A stretch of DNA of 64,000 bases from Allopusillimonas sp008369125 (GTDB taxonomy: Bacteria > Pseudomonadota > Gammaproteobacteria > Burkholderiales > Burkholderiaceae_B): the NCBI RefSeq assembly GCF_008369125.1, contig NZ_VOAY01000003.1, positions 1-64,000 of the forward strand, read 5' to 3'. Of this stretch, positions 25,437 through 35,279 are shown piece after piece (positions within the stretch are counted from its first letter, which is position 1; each line of letters begins with the position of its first letter). A model generated the notes under the pieces. That model was not told the DNA's origin. It did no database searches and saw only the letters and a list, made by a program, of their open reading frames with translations. A program made the translations under genes and the position numbers.

Positions 25437-26525
25437 TTACTTCGTAGGCATCTTGCTGGCGACGCCCTGCACGTAGTAATTCATTTTATTCAGACCGTTG
25501 TCGTCCAGCACGCCCGACTCCAGTTGAACTTTACCCTCATTGTCAGTAATAGGGCCGGCAAAAGGAGCAAAGGTGCCGGCAATGATTTCTGCCTTTTTCT
25601 CAAGCACAAGCTGCTTGACGTCATCAGGCAGTGCTGGCCCGAAGCCTTCAATTGCTGCCATGCCTTGCTTCAGACCACCCCAAGTGCTGGATGTTTTCCA
25701 TGTGCCATCGAGCACAGCCTTGGCTTGCCCCGTAAAGTAGTCACCCCAGTGATGCGTCACTGCGGCAAGCTGGGCGTGGGGGCCGTACTTGGACATGTCT
25801 GAATGATAGGCAATGGCATACTTGCCTTGTTCTTCTGCAGCTTGCACCGTGGCGGTTGAGTCAGTGTGATGGCTGACCACATCGGCGCCCTGGCTCATTA
25901 ACGCAAGCGCTGCATCACGTTCTTTACCCGGATCAAACCAGCTGTTTACCCAAATAACCCGCACCTCAGCCGCAGGGTTGACGCTGCGCATGCCGCGTGT
26001 AAATGCATTAATACCTTGCAGCACTTCAGGGATGGGGAACGCACCCACATAGCCTGCCTGGTTGGTTTTGGTCATTTTGCCTGCGATGATGCCGGCAAGA
26101 TATCGTGCCTCATAGAAACGGGCATTAGTGGTTGCCACGTTGGGAGCCGTTTTATAACCCGTGGAATGCACAAACTTGACATCAGGAAACTGCTTTGCCA
26201 CCTTAAGGGTGGGGTTCATGTAGCCAAACGATGTCGTGAAAATCAGCTTATTGCCTTGCTCCGCCAAGTCGCGAATAACACGTTCGGCATCAGCACCCTC
26301 AGGCACGTTTTCTACGTATTGTGTTTTGATCTTGTCGCCCAGTTCGGCTTCCATTTGTTTGCGGCCGAGATCCTGCTGCCATGTCCATCCGGCATCACCA
26401 ATTGGGCTGACATACACAAAACCTATTTTCAAAGGCTCATCGGCCGCCAGGGCGCTCGATGAGACGGCAAATGCGGGCAGCAGCACTGCAGCGCAAAGCG
26501 CCTTACGGAATAAACGGACTGACAT
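25437..26525 (-). CDS. BMP-family ABC transporter substrate-binding protein
   Basis: A 362-residue periplasmic binding protein of the basic membrane protein (PnrA/Med) family, which binds purine nucleosides in the characterised members. A signal peptide ends at about residue 27 (SSALAADE). Family segments are KIGFVYVSPIGDAGWTWQQD and EQGKYAIAYHSDMSKYGPHA. The start at 26525 has GGAGGTTAATC upstream. It is the last gene of a four-gene transporter operon, 2 bp after a permease. Confidence 0.92.
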   Translation of the reverse strand: MSVRLFRKALCAAVLLPAFAVSSSALAADEPLKIGFVYVSPIGDAGWTWQQDLGRKQMEAELGDKIKTQYVENVPEGADAERVIRDLAEQGNKLIFTTSFGYMNPTLKVAKQFPDVKFVHSTGYKTAPNVATTNARFYEARYLAGIIAGKMTKTNQAGYVGAFPIPEVLQGINAFTRGMRSVNPAAEVRVIWVNSWFDPGKERDAALALMSQGADVVSHHTDSTATVQAAEEQGKYAIAYHSDMSKYGPHAQLAAVTHHWGDYFTGQAKAVLDGTWKTSSTWGGLKQGMAAIEGFGPALPDDVKQLVLEKKAEIIAGTFAPFAGPITDNEGKVQLESGVLDDNGLNKMNYYVQGVASKMPTK

Positions 26526-26527
26526 GA

Positions 26528-27451
26528 TTAACCTCCGGTGTTCGGGTTGAAGTTTTTACCAAGCGAAGCAGGCATGTTCAGCCTGATCCAGTTTGCATTT
26601 CTTGAAATAAGGACCAGCACCAGAATCGTTGCCAGGTACGGGAGCATGGAGAGCAGTTGCGACGCGATTGGAACACCCCGCGCCTGCATATGATAGGTAA
26701 GAATGGTAATGCCGCCAAACAAATAAGCACCAGCCAGCACGCGCAATGGCCGCCATGTGGCAAAGGTGGTGAGGGCCAGAGCGATCCAGCCACGACCAGC
26801 CACCATGCCTTCTACCCACATGGGTGTGTAGACCAGTGACATGAATGCACCGGCTAACCCGCAGCAGGCGCCGCCAAACAGCAAGGCGCCCAAGCGTATG
26901 CGTCGAACATCATAGCCCAGAGAGTGCGCCGACGAAGGGGATTCTCCTATGGCTTTGAGCACCAGACCCGCGCGTGTACGAGCCAGAAACCAGATGATCA
27001 GCCCACACAATGCGATGGCGAAATACACCATGGGATGATGACGGAACAATGCTGTACCGAAAAACGGGAGGTCTTCGAGCCAGGGAATGCCATAGGGCTG
27101 CGCCTGCAGTGTTTCGGCAGAATAGTCTATGCCTAGGTAGGCCGAAGCCCCTGCACCAAACAGCGACAGCGCAAGCCCTGTTGCAACCTGATTGGCGCCC
27201 AGCCACACGGTTAGCCAGGCAAAAAAGCCCGCCATGCACATGCCAGCCAATGCACCTGTGATGAAACCCAACGCAGGGCTGCCTGACTCGATGGCAGTCG
27301 CAAAGCCGATAATCGCCGCGACCAGCATCATGCCTTCAGAACCCAGATTGATGACCCCCGACTTCTCATTGATGAGCAAGCCCAAGGCTGCCAGCATGAG
27401 GGGTGTACCGGCAATCATCGCCGAGGCGATAAGCGGAGCGAGGCCGTCCAT
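26528..27451 (-). CDS. ABC transporter permease (NupC/YufQ type)
   Basis: A 307-residue BPD-type permease of the branched-chain/ribose/nucleoside class with eight or so hydrophobic segments. The segments INEKSGVINLGSEGMMLVAA and IGESPSSAHSLGYDVRRIR match permeases paired with BMP proteins. Its start overlaps the stop of the other permease by one base. It is one half of the membrane channel for the likely nucleoside importer. Confidence 0.92.
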   Translation of the reverse strand: MDGLAPLIASAMIAGTPLMLAALGLLINEKSGVINLGSEGMMLVAAIIGFATAIESGSPALGFITGALAGMCMAGFFAWLTVWLGANQVATGLALSLFGAGASAYLGIDYSAETLQAQPYGIPWLEDLPFFGTALFRHHPMVYFAIALCGLIIWFLARTRAGLVLKAIGESPSSAHSLGYDVRRIRLGALLFGGACCGLAGAFMSLVYTPMWVEGMVAGRGWIALALTTFATWRPLRVLAGAYLFGGITILTYHMQARGVPIASQLLSMLPYLATILVLVLISRNANWIRLNMPASLGKNFNPNTGG

Positions 27452-28512
27452 TATTTCCTCCAGCGCAGGCGGTTATAAATGAGCACGTCACAGGCCAACA
27501 ATGCAAACAGCAGTATCCCCTGGAAGATGCCGGTGATGGCGCTGGGCATGCCTAGCCGGCTCTGCGAAAGCTCACCGCCTATGTAGAGCAGCGCCATAAT
27601 GAAACTGGAAAAAATCACGCCTATGGGATGCAGCCGCCCGACAAACGCAACAATAATGGCGGCAAAGCCGTAACCGGGTGATATCGACGGCGTGAGCTGG
27701 CCTATGGGGCCCATGATCTCGCAGGCACCCGCCACACCCGCAAGCCCGCCCGACACCAGCATCGTCGTCCACAACGATTTACGTGCAGAAAAACCTGCAT
27801 ACCGAGCTGCCAGCGGCGCCATCCCGCCTACCTGAAGCCTGAACCCCGAAAAGCTGCGCGACAGGAAAAGCCATCCGAGCAAAGACGCCAGAAGCGCCAG
27901 CACAATGCCCATGTGCAGTCGCGTACCCGGCAGCACCATAGGCAAAAGAAAACCATCGGAAAACAACCTGGACTGCGGGAAACCAAAGCCGTCGGGATCG
28001 CGAAGTACGCCATGCACCAGATAACTGAGCAGCAGCTCTGCCACATACACCAGCATCAGGGAGACCAGAATTTCATTGGCATGATAACGATCACGCAGAA
28101 ACGCAGTGATAGCGCCCCAGAGCGCTCCGCCAATGGCGCCTGCCAGCAAAGCCAGCGTGATCATCCACCAGCCGCCGTTGGTGTCATCGTCGACATATAG
28201 GATGAGTGCGCCAGCCAGAATAGCGCCCACCACAAATTGCCCTTCTGCACCAATATTGAAGACATTGGCACGAAAACACATGGCGAGCCCGACGGAAATA
28301 AGTAGCAGCGGCGCCACCTTGACCCCGATCTCAGCCCAATCTTGCGCGCTGTTCAATGGCTCAATAAAAAATACGAACAAGCTGGCAAAAGGGTCTTTGC
28401 CAACCACCATAAACAATACAAAACCACAGAGCAGCGTCAGCGCAAACGCGAACAAGGGCGATAACCATGCCATGGTTCTGGAAGGTTGGGCGCGTGGCTC
28501 AAGCCTGAACAT
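27451..28512 (-). CDS. ABC transporter permease (NupB/YufP type)
   Basis: A 353-residue permease with about nine hydrophobic segments. The conserved segment FRANVFNIGAEGQFVVGAI is typical of the partner permease in BMP-dependent systems. I chose the ATG at 28512 (MFRLEPRAQP). This overlaps the ATPase gene by 14 bp, consistent with translational coupling. It heterodimerises with the next permease. Confidence 0.92.
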   Translation of the reverse strand: MFRLEPRAQPSRTMAWLSPLFAFALTLLCGFVLFMVVGKDPFASLFVFFIEPLNSAQDWAEIGVKVAPLLLISVGLAMCFRANVFNIGAEGQFVVGAILAGALILYVDDDTNGGWWMITLALLAGAIGGALWGAITAFLRDRYHANEILVSLMLVYVAELLLSYLVHGVLRDPDGFGFPQSRLFSDGFLLPMVLPGTRLHMGIVLALLASLLGWLFLSRSFSGFRLQVGGMAPLAARYAGFSARKSLWTTMLVSGGLAGVAGACEIMGPIGQLTPSISPGYGFAAIIVAFVGRLHPIGVIFSSFIMALLYIGGELSQSRLGMPSAITGIFQGILLFALLACDVLIYNRLRWRK

Positions 28513-30037
28513 GGTGCGCCTCTGCCTCAGCGTGAACAACGTCTTGCCACAAGCCACTCATCCACTGACCGAGTTGGTCAAGCGTGGCCTGAGCTCGCGG
28601 TATGGCGGGCGACATTTTCCCTTTTGCCATCACAATGAGCGTGTCTGAGATTTCAAGTAGCTCGTCAAGCTCCTCGGAAATGACCAGAATGGCACAGCCC
28701 GCGTTGCGCAGGGCCAGCAGTTCAGAGCGAATCTGGGCGGCAGCGCCAACATCAACACCCCATGTAGGTTGAGCGACCAGCAACACACGTGGGTTGCGTG
28801 TGACTTCGCGACCGATTATGTATTTTTGCAGGTTACCGCCCGACAGGCTGGCCGCTGCCGCGTTAGGCCCAGCCGCCTTGACACCAAAACGGCTGATGAT
28901 GCCAGCCGCCAGATCGCGGATGGCACCGTTGCGAATAAAACCGTGACGTACGGTAGTCGGCCCCTGATGCGATAACAACATGTTCTGCGCCAGCGAAAGC
29001 TCTGGCACGGCACCACGACCCAGGCGCTCCTCTGGCACTAGCCCCATACCACGAGCACGTCGCCAGGCCGCTGAACGGCCTCCCACAGGCGTGCTATCGA
29101 GCAAGATACTGTCGGTGGGCGCACGCGTGTCCTCACCCGACAGCGCGGCCAGTAGTTCTTGTTGGCCATTTCCTGATACGCCGACCACACCGACAATTTC
29201 TCCGGCACAAACATTGAAGCTGACGTGCTCCAGAGCGGTAGCGAAGGGATGTGCCTTGGGCAACGAAAGATTGCGTACAGCAAGCATGACAGGGCCAGGC
29301 GTGCGCTGAACATGAGCAATGGCGGATGGCTCGGCGCCTATCATAAGGCGCGACAGGCTGGCTGCCGTTTCGTTGCGCGGGTCACAAACACCTGTAACCT
29401 GGCCGCCTCGCATCACCGTACAGGTATGACACAGGGCCCTGATTTCATCAAGCTTGTGGCTGATATAAAGAATGCTGCAGCCTTCGGATGCGAGCTTGCG
29501 CAATGTATCAAACAAACGTTCCACGGCCTGCGGTGTGAGCACAGATGTGGGTTCGTCCAGAATTAGCAATTGCGGTTTGCCCAGTAATGCGCGCACAATT
29601 TCGACGCGCTGGCACTCACCCACCGACAGGGTATGCACATGACGCTGCGGCTCAAGGTCAAGGCCGTATTGGCTTGCCGTTTTGGCAATACGTTGCGACA
29701 GTTCGTCCAGGCGCGTGTCTGAAGGCAACCCCAGCGCAATGTTCTCGGTAACTGTCAGCGTGTCGAACAGGGAAAAATGCTGAAACACCATGCCGATGCC
29801 AAGTCGACGCGCAGCCGCCGGGCTGGCAATGGATACTTCGGTGCCATTCCAGAGCATACGGCCACTGTCAGGCTTGATTACCCCATAGATGATTTTCATC
29901 AGGGTAGACTTGCCTGCGCCGTTTTCGCCCAGCACCGCATGTATTTCGCCAGGCTGCACCGTCAGATCTACCGCGTCGTTTGCAACAACGGCGGGATACT
30001 GCTTGGTGATCTGATTTAACGCCAGGCGAAAAGTCAT
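28499..30037 (-). CDS. ABC transporter ATP-binding protein, duplicated domains
   Basis: A 512-residue ATPase with two ABC domains. The first has Walker A GENGAGKST (near 37), signature LSVGECQR and Walker B LLILDEPTS. The second has the degenerate loop GVSGNGQQELL, a good signature LSGGNLQKYIIGRE, and a Walker B-like LLVAQPTWGVD lacking the usual DEP. One competent and one degenerate site is normal for NupA/YufO and RbsA relatives. It is the first gene of the operon and energises nucleoside import. Confidence 0.94.
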   Translation of the reverse strand: MTFRLALNQITKQYPAVVANDAVDLTVQPGEIHAVLGENGAGKSTLMKIIYGVIKPDSGRMLWNGTEVSIASPAAARRLGIGMVFQHFSLFDTLTVTENIALGLPSDTRLDELSQRIAKTASQYGLDLEPQRHVHTLSVGECQRVEIVRALLGKPQLLILDEPTSVLTPQAVERLFDTLRKLASEGCSILYISHKLDEIRALCHTCTVMRGGQVTGVCDPRNETAASLSRLMIGAEPSAIAHVQRTPGPVMLAVRNLSLPKAHPFATALEHVSFNVCAGEIVGVVGVSGNGQQELLAALSGEDTRAPTDSILLDSTPVGGRSAAWRRARGMGLVPEERLGRGAVPELSLAQNMLLSHQGPTTVRHGFIRNGAIRDLAAGIISRFGVKAAGPNAAAASLSGGNLQKYIIGREVTRNPRVLLVAQPTWGVDVGAAAQIRSELLALRNAGCAILVISEELDELLEISDTLIVMAKGKMSPAIPRAQATLDQLGQWMSGLWQDVVHAEAEAHHVQA

Positions 30038-30170
30038 TCTGTTTTTTGCTTATGTGAAGGCCCGAAGACAGGCACAGCTTCGCGCATGCTAGGGGGAAAT
30101 TCTACCGTCAATCGATGGATAGCCCTGAAGGGGATAACCCCTACTTCGTACACCGGCCCACACGGCATGC

Positions 30171-30362
30171 TTAGCGGCGGCCGAGGGCTTTTTCGATTTT
30201 TTTGTCGGTTTTGTATTGGCTTAATGCGTACACGGCCCAGATGGTGGCCGGCAACCAGCCAACAATTGTGATTTGCAGAATGAGGCAGATAATGCCTGCA
30301 ATAGGTCGCCCAATGGTAAAGAAGGTAAGCCAGGGTAGCAACAGCGCAATCAATAGTCTCAT
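30171..30362 (-). CDS. YqaE/Pmp3-family small membrane protein
   Basis: A 63-residue protein with two hydrophobic hairpin segments (residues 3-17 and 20-47) and a charged tail (YKTDKKIEKALGRR). The segment GRPIAGIICLILQITIVGWLPATIWAVYAL fits the Pmp3/UPF0057 pattern (cited as residues 18-47). Members are tied to salt or membrane-potential stress. The gene is short but the family match is clear. A GGGG-ATAA-CCCC hairpin about 30 bp downstream lacks a T-tract. Confidence 0.85.
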   Translation of the reverse strand: MRLLIALLLPWLTFFTIGRPIAGIICLILQITIVGWLPATIWAVYALSQYKTDKKIEKALGRR

Positions 30363-30417
30363 GTAAGAATCAGTATGAAGTTAGAAAGAGGCCGTTATTC
30401 TACCGCGCACATTGCGA

Positions 30418-32496
30418 TCATGGCTTGGCCTGCGACGATGGCCAGCTCTGGCGCTCTTTGCGCTCCGCACGTTTCTGGCGTTCTTCGGCGCTTTCTTTGG
30501 CCTGCGTGGAAGAGCCGCCCTTGGCCTCATCTTGCCCCAACGACACGCAACCCGAAGACTCGTTAGTGCCCATATTGAGCAATGGCAGCAATGCAGCAAA
30601 TGGTGTTGCGATCACGCCCAGTGCAATCGCTGCCCCGGCCCGCAGCGCAAGTGGCCCTTTTTCAACCCCAACATCGGGATGCTTGAGCGTACCTCGTGCA
30701 TAGAGCGGCGACCGCAGCGTAAAGACGCGCAGCGTTTTGTTGGCTGGAACAATCTTCATATCGATTTTCTCTGTCGCCAGATTGATGGTGCCCGTAATAT
30801 CGACAATGGTATCGTCGGTTTCGAGCCTGAACGCTTCAGTCTGCATAAGACCGTTCTTGACGTCAAAATCGCTGGCCATGCAATTGAGCACGATCTGGTC
30901 GTCACCAAATAACTTCAAAATGATCATGTTGGCAAGATTAAGCCCCGCCGCCTCGAGCAAATACTGGCTGATGGTGCCTCGGCTGACCAGCGCCTGCAGG
31001 TGGCCGTTTGAATGCCCCAGTATCTCGGCAATCGAGACGCCTTGCCCCGTCAGTTTTGCATGGCCGTGTAATTCTCCAAAACTGGCATCCATGGACTCCG
31101 CCCCCGGAAACAGCTTTTTCAGCTTCAAATGGCGTGCTTCAGTATCAAGCCTGGCAGCTATTTTGCTGCCGCTGCCGTCCAGCACCAGGGTATTGGCAAG
31201 TGTGCCGCCCGCCATACCAAAGTTTAGCGGCTCAAGGCTTAACACCTTGTCTTTAAGCACGACATGGGCCTGCACGTTGTCCAGTGGCAGGTCTTTATTT
31301 CGCAAAATACGCTTGCCCTTGAACTGAACGTCTGCATCCATGACGCCCCAGGTTTTGGTATTGATGGGCTGGACCGGAAACACCTTATCTGCAGGCTGCC
31401 CCTTGGCTGACTCTTTGGCGGCCTTGGACTCTACATCACTGGTGTCGAGGCCTATCAGAGGACCAAGATCTTTCAGACGCAACTGATCTGACGTGACGCT
31501 GCCGGTGAGGATGGGCCTGGGCGCCCGACGCGTGTAGACCAGCGAGCCATGCACATCGCTCTTGCCCACTACGCCATCGAAGTCCTCATAGTGCCAGACG
31601 TCTTCATTGTCACCTAACGTCGCCGTCAGCCTTCCGGCGGTGTTGTAAGGAGGCGTTTGCGGTAAAGCCACGCCGAACAAAGGCAGCAGATCAGACATGC
31701 TGTCACCCGCCAGCTTTAGCTGGACATCAAGGGCAGCCAAAGCCTTAGGTTGGGTTGCTGACCCTTCGACCTCAATGACTGTGGTGCCGATACTAAGCTT
31801 TCCCTGCAAGGGAAAGGGTTCCGTGCTTTGCCCAAAGGTCAGGATACTGCCGGCCTTGCCCTCTCCGCTGATTTTGGCATCGTTATAAACGCCGTTCGCT
31901 TTCCACGCGAGGCCATAGTGTTGGTCATTATCTACCGTATCAAGCTCAGCGTTCATATCAAGCTTGCTTGATGTATCAACCAGCCTCGCATGCACGCTGT
32001 GCAAGGAAAGCGACTGTAGGTTTACCTTCCAGGAAGGCGCTTCGTCTTTGTTGTCTTTTTTACCAAACGTCCAGTTATTTTTACCCTCAGCATTGCGCTC
32101 AAGGTACAGGTCAGCGTCTTCTACTTCAAGACTGGCAATTTCAACCGTGTGCGACAGCAGCGCAAGCGGATTGATCACCGCTGATAAGCTGGAAACATCA
32201 GCCATGCCGCCGTCATGCTTGCTCCATGGCGCATTGCCCACTTGCACGTTATGGGCGGTAATCTGCGGCCAGGGCACCCAGCCGCGCCAGCCTTCGGCTG
32301 CGTCGCCAGGCTGCAACCAATCTATATCGAGATCGCCCTGTATAACCACAGGCCGATCAGCCAGCTGGGAGACCCGCTTGCTCACCCAGGGACGTGCATG
32401 GTTCCAGTCAAACGTGGCGAAAACGATGCCGCACAATGCCAGCACCAGAATCAAGCCCAAGACTACCCACAACGCAATTTTGCCAAAACGCCGCAT
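30418..32496 (-). CDS. AsmA-family protein
   Basis: A 692-residue protein anchored by one N-terminal helix (about residues 7-28, ending in the FDWNHARPWVSKRVS segment typical of AsmA). A long periplasmic beta-rich part with AsmA domains follows. The C-terminal 40 residues are highly charged (QAKESAEERQKRAERKER). AsmA-like proteins are bridge-like lipid-transport proteins between the membranes. No partner gene is adjacent. Confidence 0.88.
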   Translation of the reverse strand: MRRFGKIALWVVLGLILVLALCGIVFATFDWNHARPWVSKRVSQLADRPVVIQGDLDIDWLQPGDAAEGWRGWVPWPQITAHNVQVGNAPWSKHDGGMADVSSLSAVINPLALLSHTVEIASLEVEDADLYLERNAEGKNNWTFGKKDNKDEAPSWKVNLQSLSLHSVHARLVDTSSKLDMNAELDTVDNDQHYGLAWKANGVYNDAKISGEGKAGSILTFGQSTEPFPLQGKLSIGTTVIEVEGSATQPKALAALDVQLKLAGDSMSDLLPLFGVALPQTPPYNTAGRLTATLGDNEDVWHYEDFDGVVGKSDVHGSLVYTRRAPRPILTGSVTSDQLRLKDLGPLIGLDTSDVESKAAKESAKGQPADKVFPVQPINTKTWGVMDADVQFKGKRILRNKDLPLDNVQAHVVLKDKVLSLEPLNFGMAGGTLANTLVLDGSGSKIAARLDTEARHLKLKKLFPGAESMDASFGELHGHAKLTGQGVSIAEILGHSNGHLQALVSRGTISQYLLEAAGLNLANMIILKLFGDDQIVLNCMASDFDVKNGLMQTEAFRLETDDTIVDITGTINLATEKIDMKIVPANKTLRVFTLRSPLYARGTLKHPDVGVEKGPLALRAGAAIALGVIATPFAALLPLLNMGTNESSGCVSLGQDEAKGGSSTQAKESAEERQKRAERKERQSWPSSQAKP

Positions 32497-32791
32497 GACT
32501 GTCCCCTTCGGTATTCAGGCGCCAACACGCCCTATGACGCGTCTTTATTGTAGAGAGAGACTCTAAACGCATTGCAACGGAATGTACACGCTGTCGAGCC
32601 AGTTTCAGCGGAACTGATTGCAACGGCATGGCCCAGGAAGCAAGCCGTGTTCCTGCGTGCTGATAAAGACGGGGCCAGAAGCGCTTTGTATGCACGAAGC
32701 GGCGTATGTGGCAGGCGAAAAACCAGCGGTAAGATCGGCAAGAATGAATGTGTCTCTGTTGACGTACTCCATCAGATTCAGGCCGCCAACG
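32497..32791. other. Intergenic region without a gene
   Basis: Between the AsmA gene start and the terminator of ahpF I see no open frame with family character, RNA gene or repeat. Confidence 0.5.
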
Positions 32792-32820
32792 AAAAAAGCC
32801 GGCGCAGAATGACTGCGCCG
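32792..32820 (-). terminator. Intrinsic terminator of ahpCF
   Basis: On the minus strand GGCGCAG-TCATT-CTGCGCC is followed by GGC and six T. It lies about 50 bp after the ahpF stop. Confidence 0.85.
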
Positions 32821-32866
32821 ACCTGTTTCTACAACACGAATACTGCCTGCCGCGTATTGCCTCTGA

Positions 32867-34462
32867 TCAGGCCGATACGACTTCGTTTGTGACAGAGTCT
32901 TCGGTTTCTGTCACCGAGGTGCGGATCAAATGATCAAAGGCGCTAAGTGCTGCCTTGGCACCGTCGCCTGCAGAAATAATAATCTGCTTAAATGGTACGG
33001 TGGTGCAGTCACCTGCTGCAAACACGCCTGGTATCGAGGTTTGGCCTCTGGCGTCGATTTCAATTTCACCAAAGCGCGACAGCGCTACGGTATCTTTAAG
33101 CCACTCAGTATTAGGCACCAAACCGATCTGGATAAACACGCCGTCAAGATCGATTTGCTTCATTTCATCAGTCAGGCGGTCTTTGTAGCTAAGCCCGGTA
33201 ACTTTTTTGCCATCACCATGAATTTCGGTGGTTTGCGCCGAAGTGATAATGGTGACGTTTTTCATACTGAGCAGCTTACGCTGCAATACGGCGTCGGCAC
33301 GCAGCGCGTCACCGAACTCAATGACGGTAACGTGCTTAACCAGACCAGCCAGATCAATGGCAGCCTCAACACCGGAGTTTCCACCGCCAATAACGGCAAC
33401 ATCTTTGCCTTTGAACAGCGGGCCATCACAGTGCGGGCAATATGCCACCCCGGCGTTGCGGTATTGGTCTTCGCCCGGTACGTTAATTTGGCGCCAGCGA
33501 GCACCCGTAGACAAAATTACCGTCTTACCTTTGAGTGAGCCGCCGCTTTCAAGTTTGACTTCAATTAGGCCTTCGCCGGGTACCAGTTGCTCGGCGCGCT
33601 GCACATTCATAATGTCAACGCCGTAGACATTGACGTGTTGCTCAAGCGCCGCCGCAAATTTGGGGCCGTCGGTTTCTTGCACTGAAATAAAGTTTTCAAT
33701 AGACATGGTGTCAAGCACCTGCCCGCCAAAACGCTCAGCGACGATACCAGTACGGATGCCTTTGCGAGCAGCATAAATGGCTGCCGCAGCACCTGCAGGC
33801 CCGCCACCCACGATAAGTACGTCGTAAGGGTCTTTTTTGCTGAGTTCTTCAGCCTTGCGACTGGCTGCACCGGTGTCTAGCTTGGACAGCAACTCTTCTA
33901 CGCCAGCACGACCCTGCCAGAATGCTTCACCATTAAGGAACAAGGAGGGTACCGACATGATCTGCCGCGCCTCAACTTCGTTCTGGAACAGTGCCCCATC
34001 GATGGCCACGTGGCGGATGCGAGGGTTAATGACCGACATGGTATTGAGTGCCTGCACCACATCGGGGCAGTTCTGGCACGACAACGAGAAAAATGTTTCG
34101 AACAGATAGTCGCCATCGAGATTTTTAATTTGTTCGACAACGGATTCATCAAGCTTTATGGGGTGGCCGCCCACCTGCAGCAGCGCCAGCACGAGCGACG
34201 TAAATTCGTGGCCCATGGGGATGCCTGCAAAGCACACACTGATATCAGTGCCGCTGCGACGGATATCAAAGGAAGGTGTACGTTCGCTGCCCTCAGGCTG
34301 CTCCACCAGGCTGATTTTGTCGGACATCAGTTCGATTTCAGTCAACAGCTCGCGCAGCTCCGCCGACTTGGCGCTGTCGTCGAGATGAGCGATGAGTTCA
34401 ATAGGCTGAACAATCATCCCCATGTAGGATTTCAACTGCGATTTGATATTTTCGTCCAACAT
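32867..34462 (-). CDS. ahpF: Alkyl hydroperoxide reductase subunit F
   Basis: A 531-residue FAD/NADH disulfide reductase that recycles AhpC. The N-terminal domain with two thioredoxin folds carries the redox pair Cys129-Cys132 (CQNC). The thioredoxin-reductase part follows, with the FAD motif GGGPAGAAAA, redox pair CPHC and NAD motif GGGNSGVEAA. The C-terminal FAD segment is GVFAAGDCT. It lies 110 bp downstream of ahpC on the same strand, with a stem (GCCGCGC/GCGCGGC) between them and no T-tract. Confidence 0.97.
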   Translation of the reverse strand: MLDENIKSQLKSYMGMIVQPIELIAHLDDSAKSAELRELLTEIELMSDKISLVEQPEGSERTPSFDIRRSGTDISVCFAGIPMGHEFTSLVLALLQVGGHPIKLDESVVEQIKNLDGDYLFETFFSLSCQNCPDVVQALNTMSVINPRIRHVAIDGALFQNEVEARQIMSVPSLFLNGEAFWQGRAGVEELLSKLDTGAASRKAEELSKKDPYDVLIVGGGPAGAAAAIYAARKGIRTGIVAERFGGQVLDTMSIENFISVQETDGPKFAAALEQHVNVYGVDIMNVQRAEQLVPGEGLIEVKLESGGSLKGKTVILSTGARWRQINVPGEDQYRNAGVAYCPHCDGPLFKGKDVAVIGGGNSGVEAAIDLAGLVKHVTVIEFGDALRADAVLQRKLLSMKNVTIITSAQTTEIHGDGKKVTGLSYKDRLTDEMKQIDLDGVFIQIGLVPNTEWLKDTVALSRFGEIEIDARGQTSIPGVFAAGDCTTVPFKQIIISAGDGAKAALSAFDHLIRTSVTETEDSVTNEVVSA

Positions 34463-34572
34463 AATTTTGCCTACCTTCAGGATAAGAGGGTTTATGGTGG
34501 CCGCGCGGGCTTCTGGCCCATGCGCGGCGCGTTTTATGTACTTACCTGCTTATCGCAAGTGCGGTCGCAAAA

Positions 34573-35136
34573 TTAGATTTTGCCAACCAGATCAAGCGAG
34601 GGGGTCAGCGTTTTGGCGCCTTCTTCCCATTTGGCGGGGCACACTTCGCCGGGGTGAGCGGCAATGTACTGTGCAGCCTTTACTTTGCGCAGCAGTTCGG
34701 AAGCAACGCGGCCAATGCCGTTATCGTGAACTTCCATTACCTTGATTTCGCCTTCAGGGTTGATGACGAAAGTACCGCGCAGTGCAATGCCTTCTTCTTC
34801 GATAAGCACTTCGAAGTTGCGCGACAGTTGCTGGGTTGGGTCAGCAATCATGGGGTACTGCACCTTGCCGATGGCTTCGGATGTGTCGTGCCATGCTTTG
34901 TGCGAAAAGTGAGTGTCAGTGGAGATGCTGTACACCTCGACGCCCATTTTCTGGAATTGTTCGTAGTTTTCAGCCAGATCTTCGAGCTCAGTTGGGCAAA
35001 CAAACGTAAAGTCTGCAGGGTAGAAAACAAAGACCGACCATTTACCGGCGATGCTTTCATTGCTGACTTCTACAAACTTGCCATTGTGAAATGCAGTAGC
35101 TTTAAAAGGTTTGATTGTGGTGTTGACCAGAGACAT
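34573..35136 (-). CDS. ahpC: Alkyl hydroperoxide reductase subunit C (peroxiredoxin)
   Basis: A 187-residue typical 2-Cys peroxiredoxin. The peroxidatic Cys47 is in ADFTFVCPTE and the resolving Cys is in GEVCPAKW near the C-terminus. I chose the ATG at 35136 (MSLVNTTIKP); upstream in-frame codons lie inside the promoter. It reduces organic peroxides and H2O2 with electrons from AhpF. Its promoter carries an OxyR site with four half-sites. Confidence 0.97.
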   Translation of the reverse strand: MSLVNTTIKPFKATAFHNGKFVEVSNESIAGKWSVFVFYPADFTFVCPTELEDLAENYEQFQKMGVEVYSISTDTHFSHKAWHDTSEAIGKVQYPMIADPTQQLSRNFEVLIEEEGIALRGTFVINPEGEIKVMEVHDNGIGRVASELLRKVKAAQYIAAHPGEVCPAKWEEGAKTLTPSLDLVGKI

Positions 35137-35177
35137 GAAGTTTCCTTTTTGAGAGTTGAACAAAAGAGCATGGAACC

Positions 35178-35206
35178 AGTATAGGGACAGCCCAGTCATT
35201 TGTAAA
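35178..35206 (-). promoter_or_regulatory. ahpC promoter
   Basis: Minus-strand TTTACA (35201-35206), 17-bp spacer, TATACT (35178-35183), about 40 bp before the ahpC start. The OxyR site abuts the -35, as in class I activation. Confidence 0.8.
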
Positions 35207-35243
35207 ATTGATTAATTTTATCATCGTAATAGCTAAACACTAT
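35207..35243 (-). promoter_or_regulatory. OxyR binding site
   Basis: On the minus strand four half-sites ATAG, CTAT, ATAA and CAAT are each separated by exactly 7 bp. This is the ATAG-N7-CTAT-N7-ATAG-N7-CTAT layout bound by the OxyR tetramer; the two upstream half-sites are perfect. The site ends directly at the -35 of ahpC. Confidence 0.8.
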
Positions 35244-35259
35244 TGATATTACGCAATAA

Positions 35260-35276
35260 AACGAGGCGCGGCCTCG
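35260..35276 (-). terminator. Terminator-like hairpin upstream of ahpC
   Basis: On the minus strand ACGAGGC-CGC-GCCTCGT is followed by TTTATT. It would stop transcription arriving from the 35280-35370 element before the ahpC promoter. Confidence 0.6.
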
Positions 35277-35279
35277 TCT

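Noticed and set aside
25437..30037. Autoinducer-2 or sugar importer instead of a nucleoside importer
   Set aside because: The binding protein is of BMP type and the permease pair matches BMP-dependent systems, not RbsB/LsrB partners.
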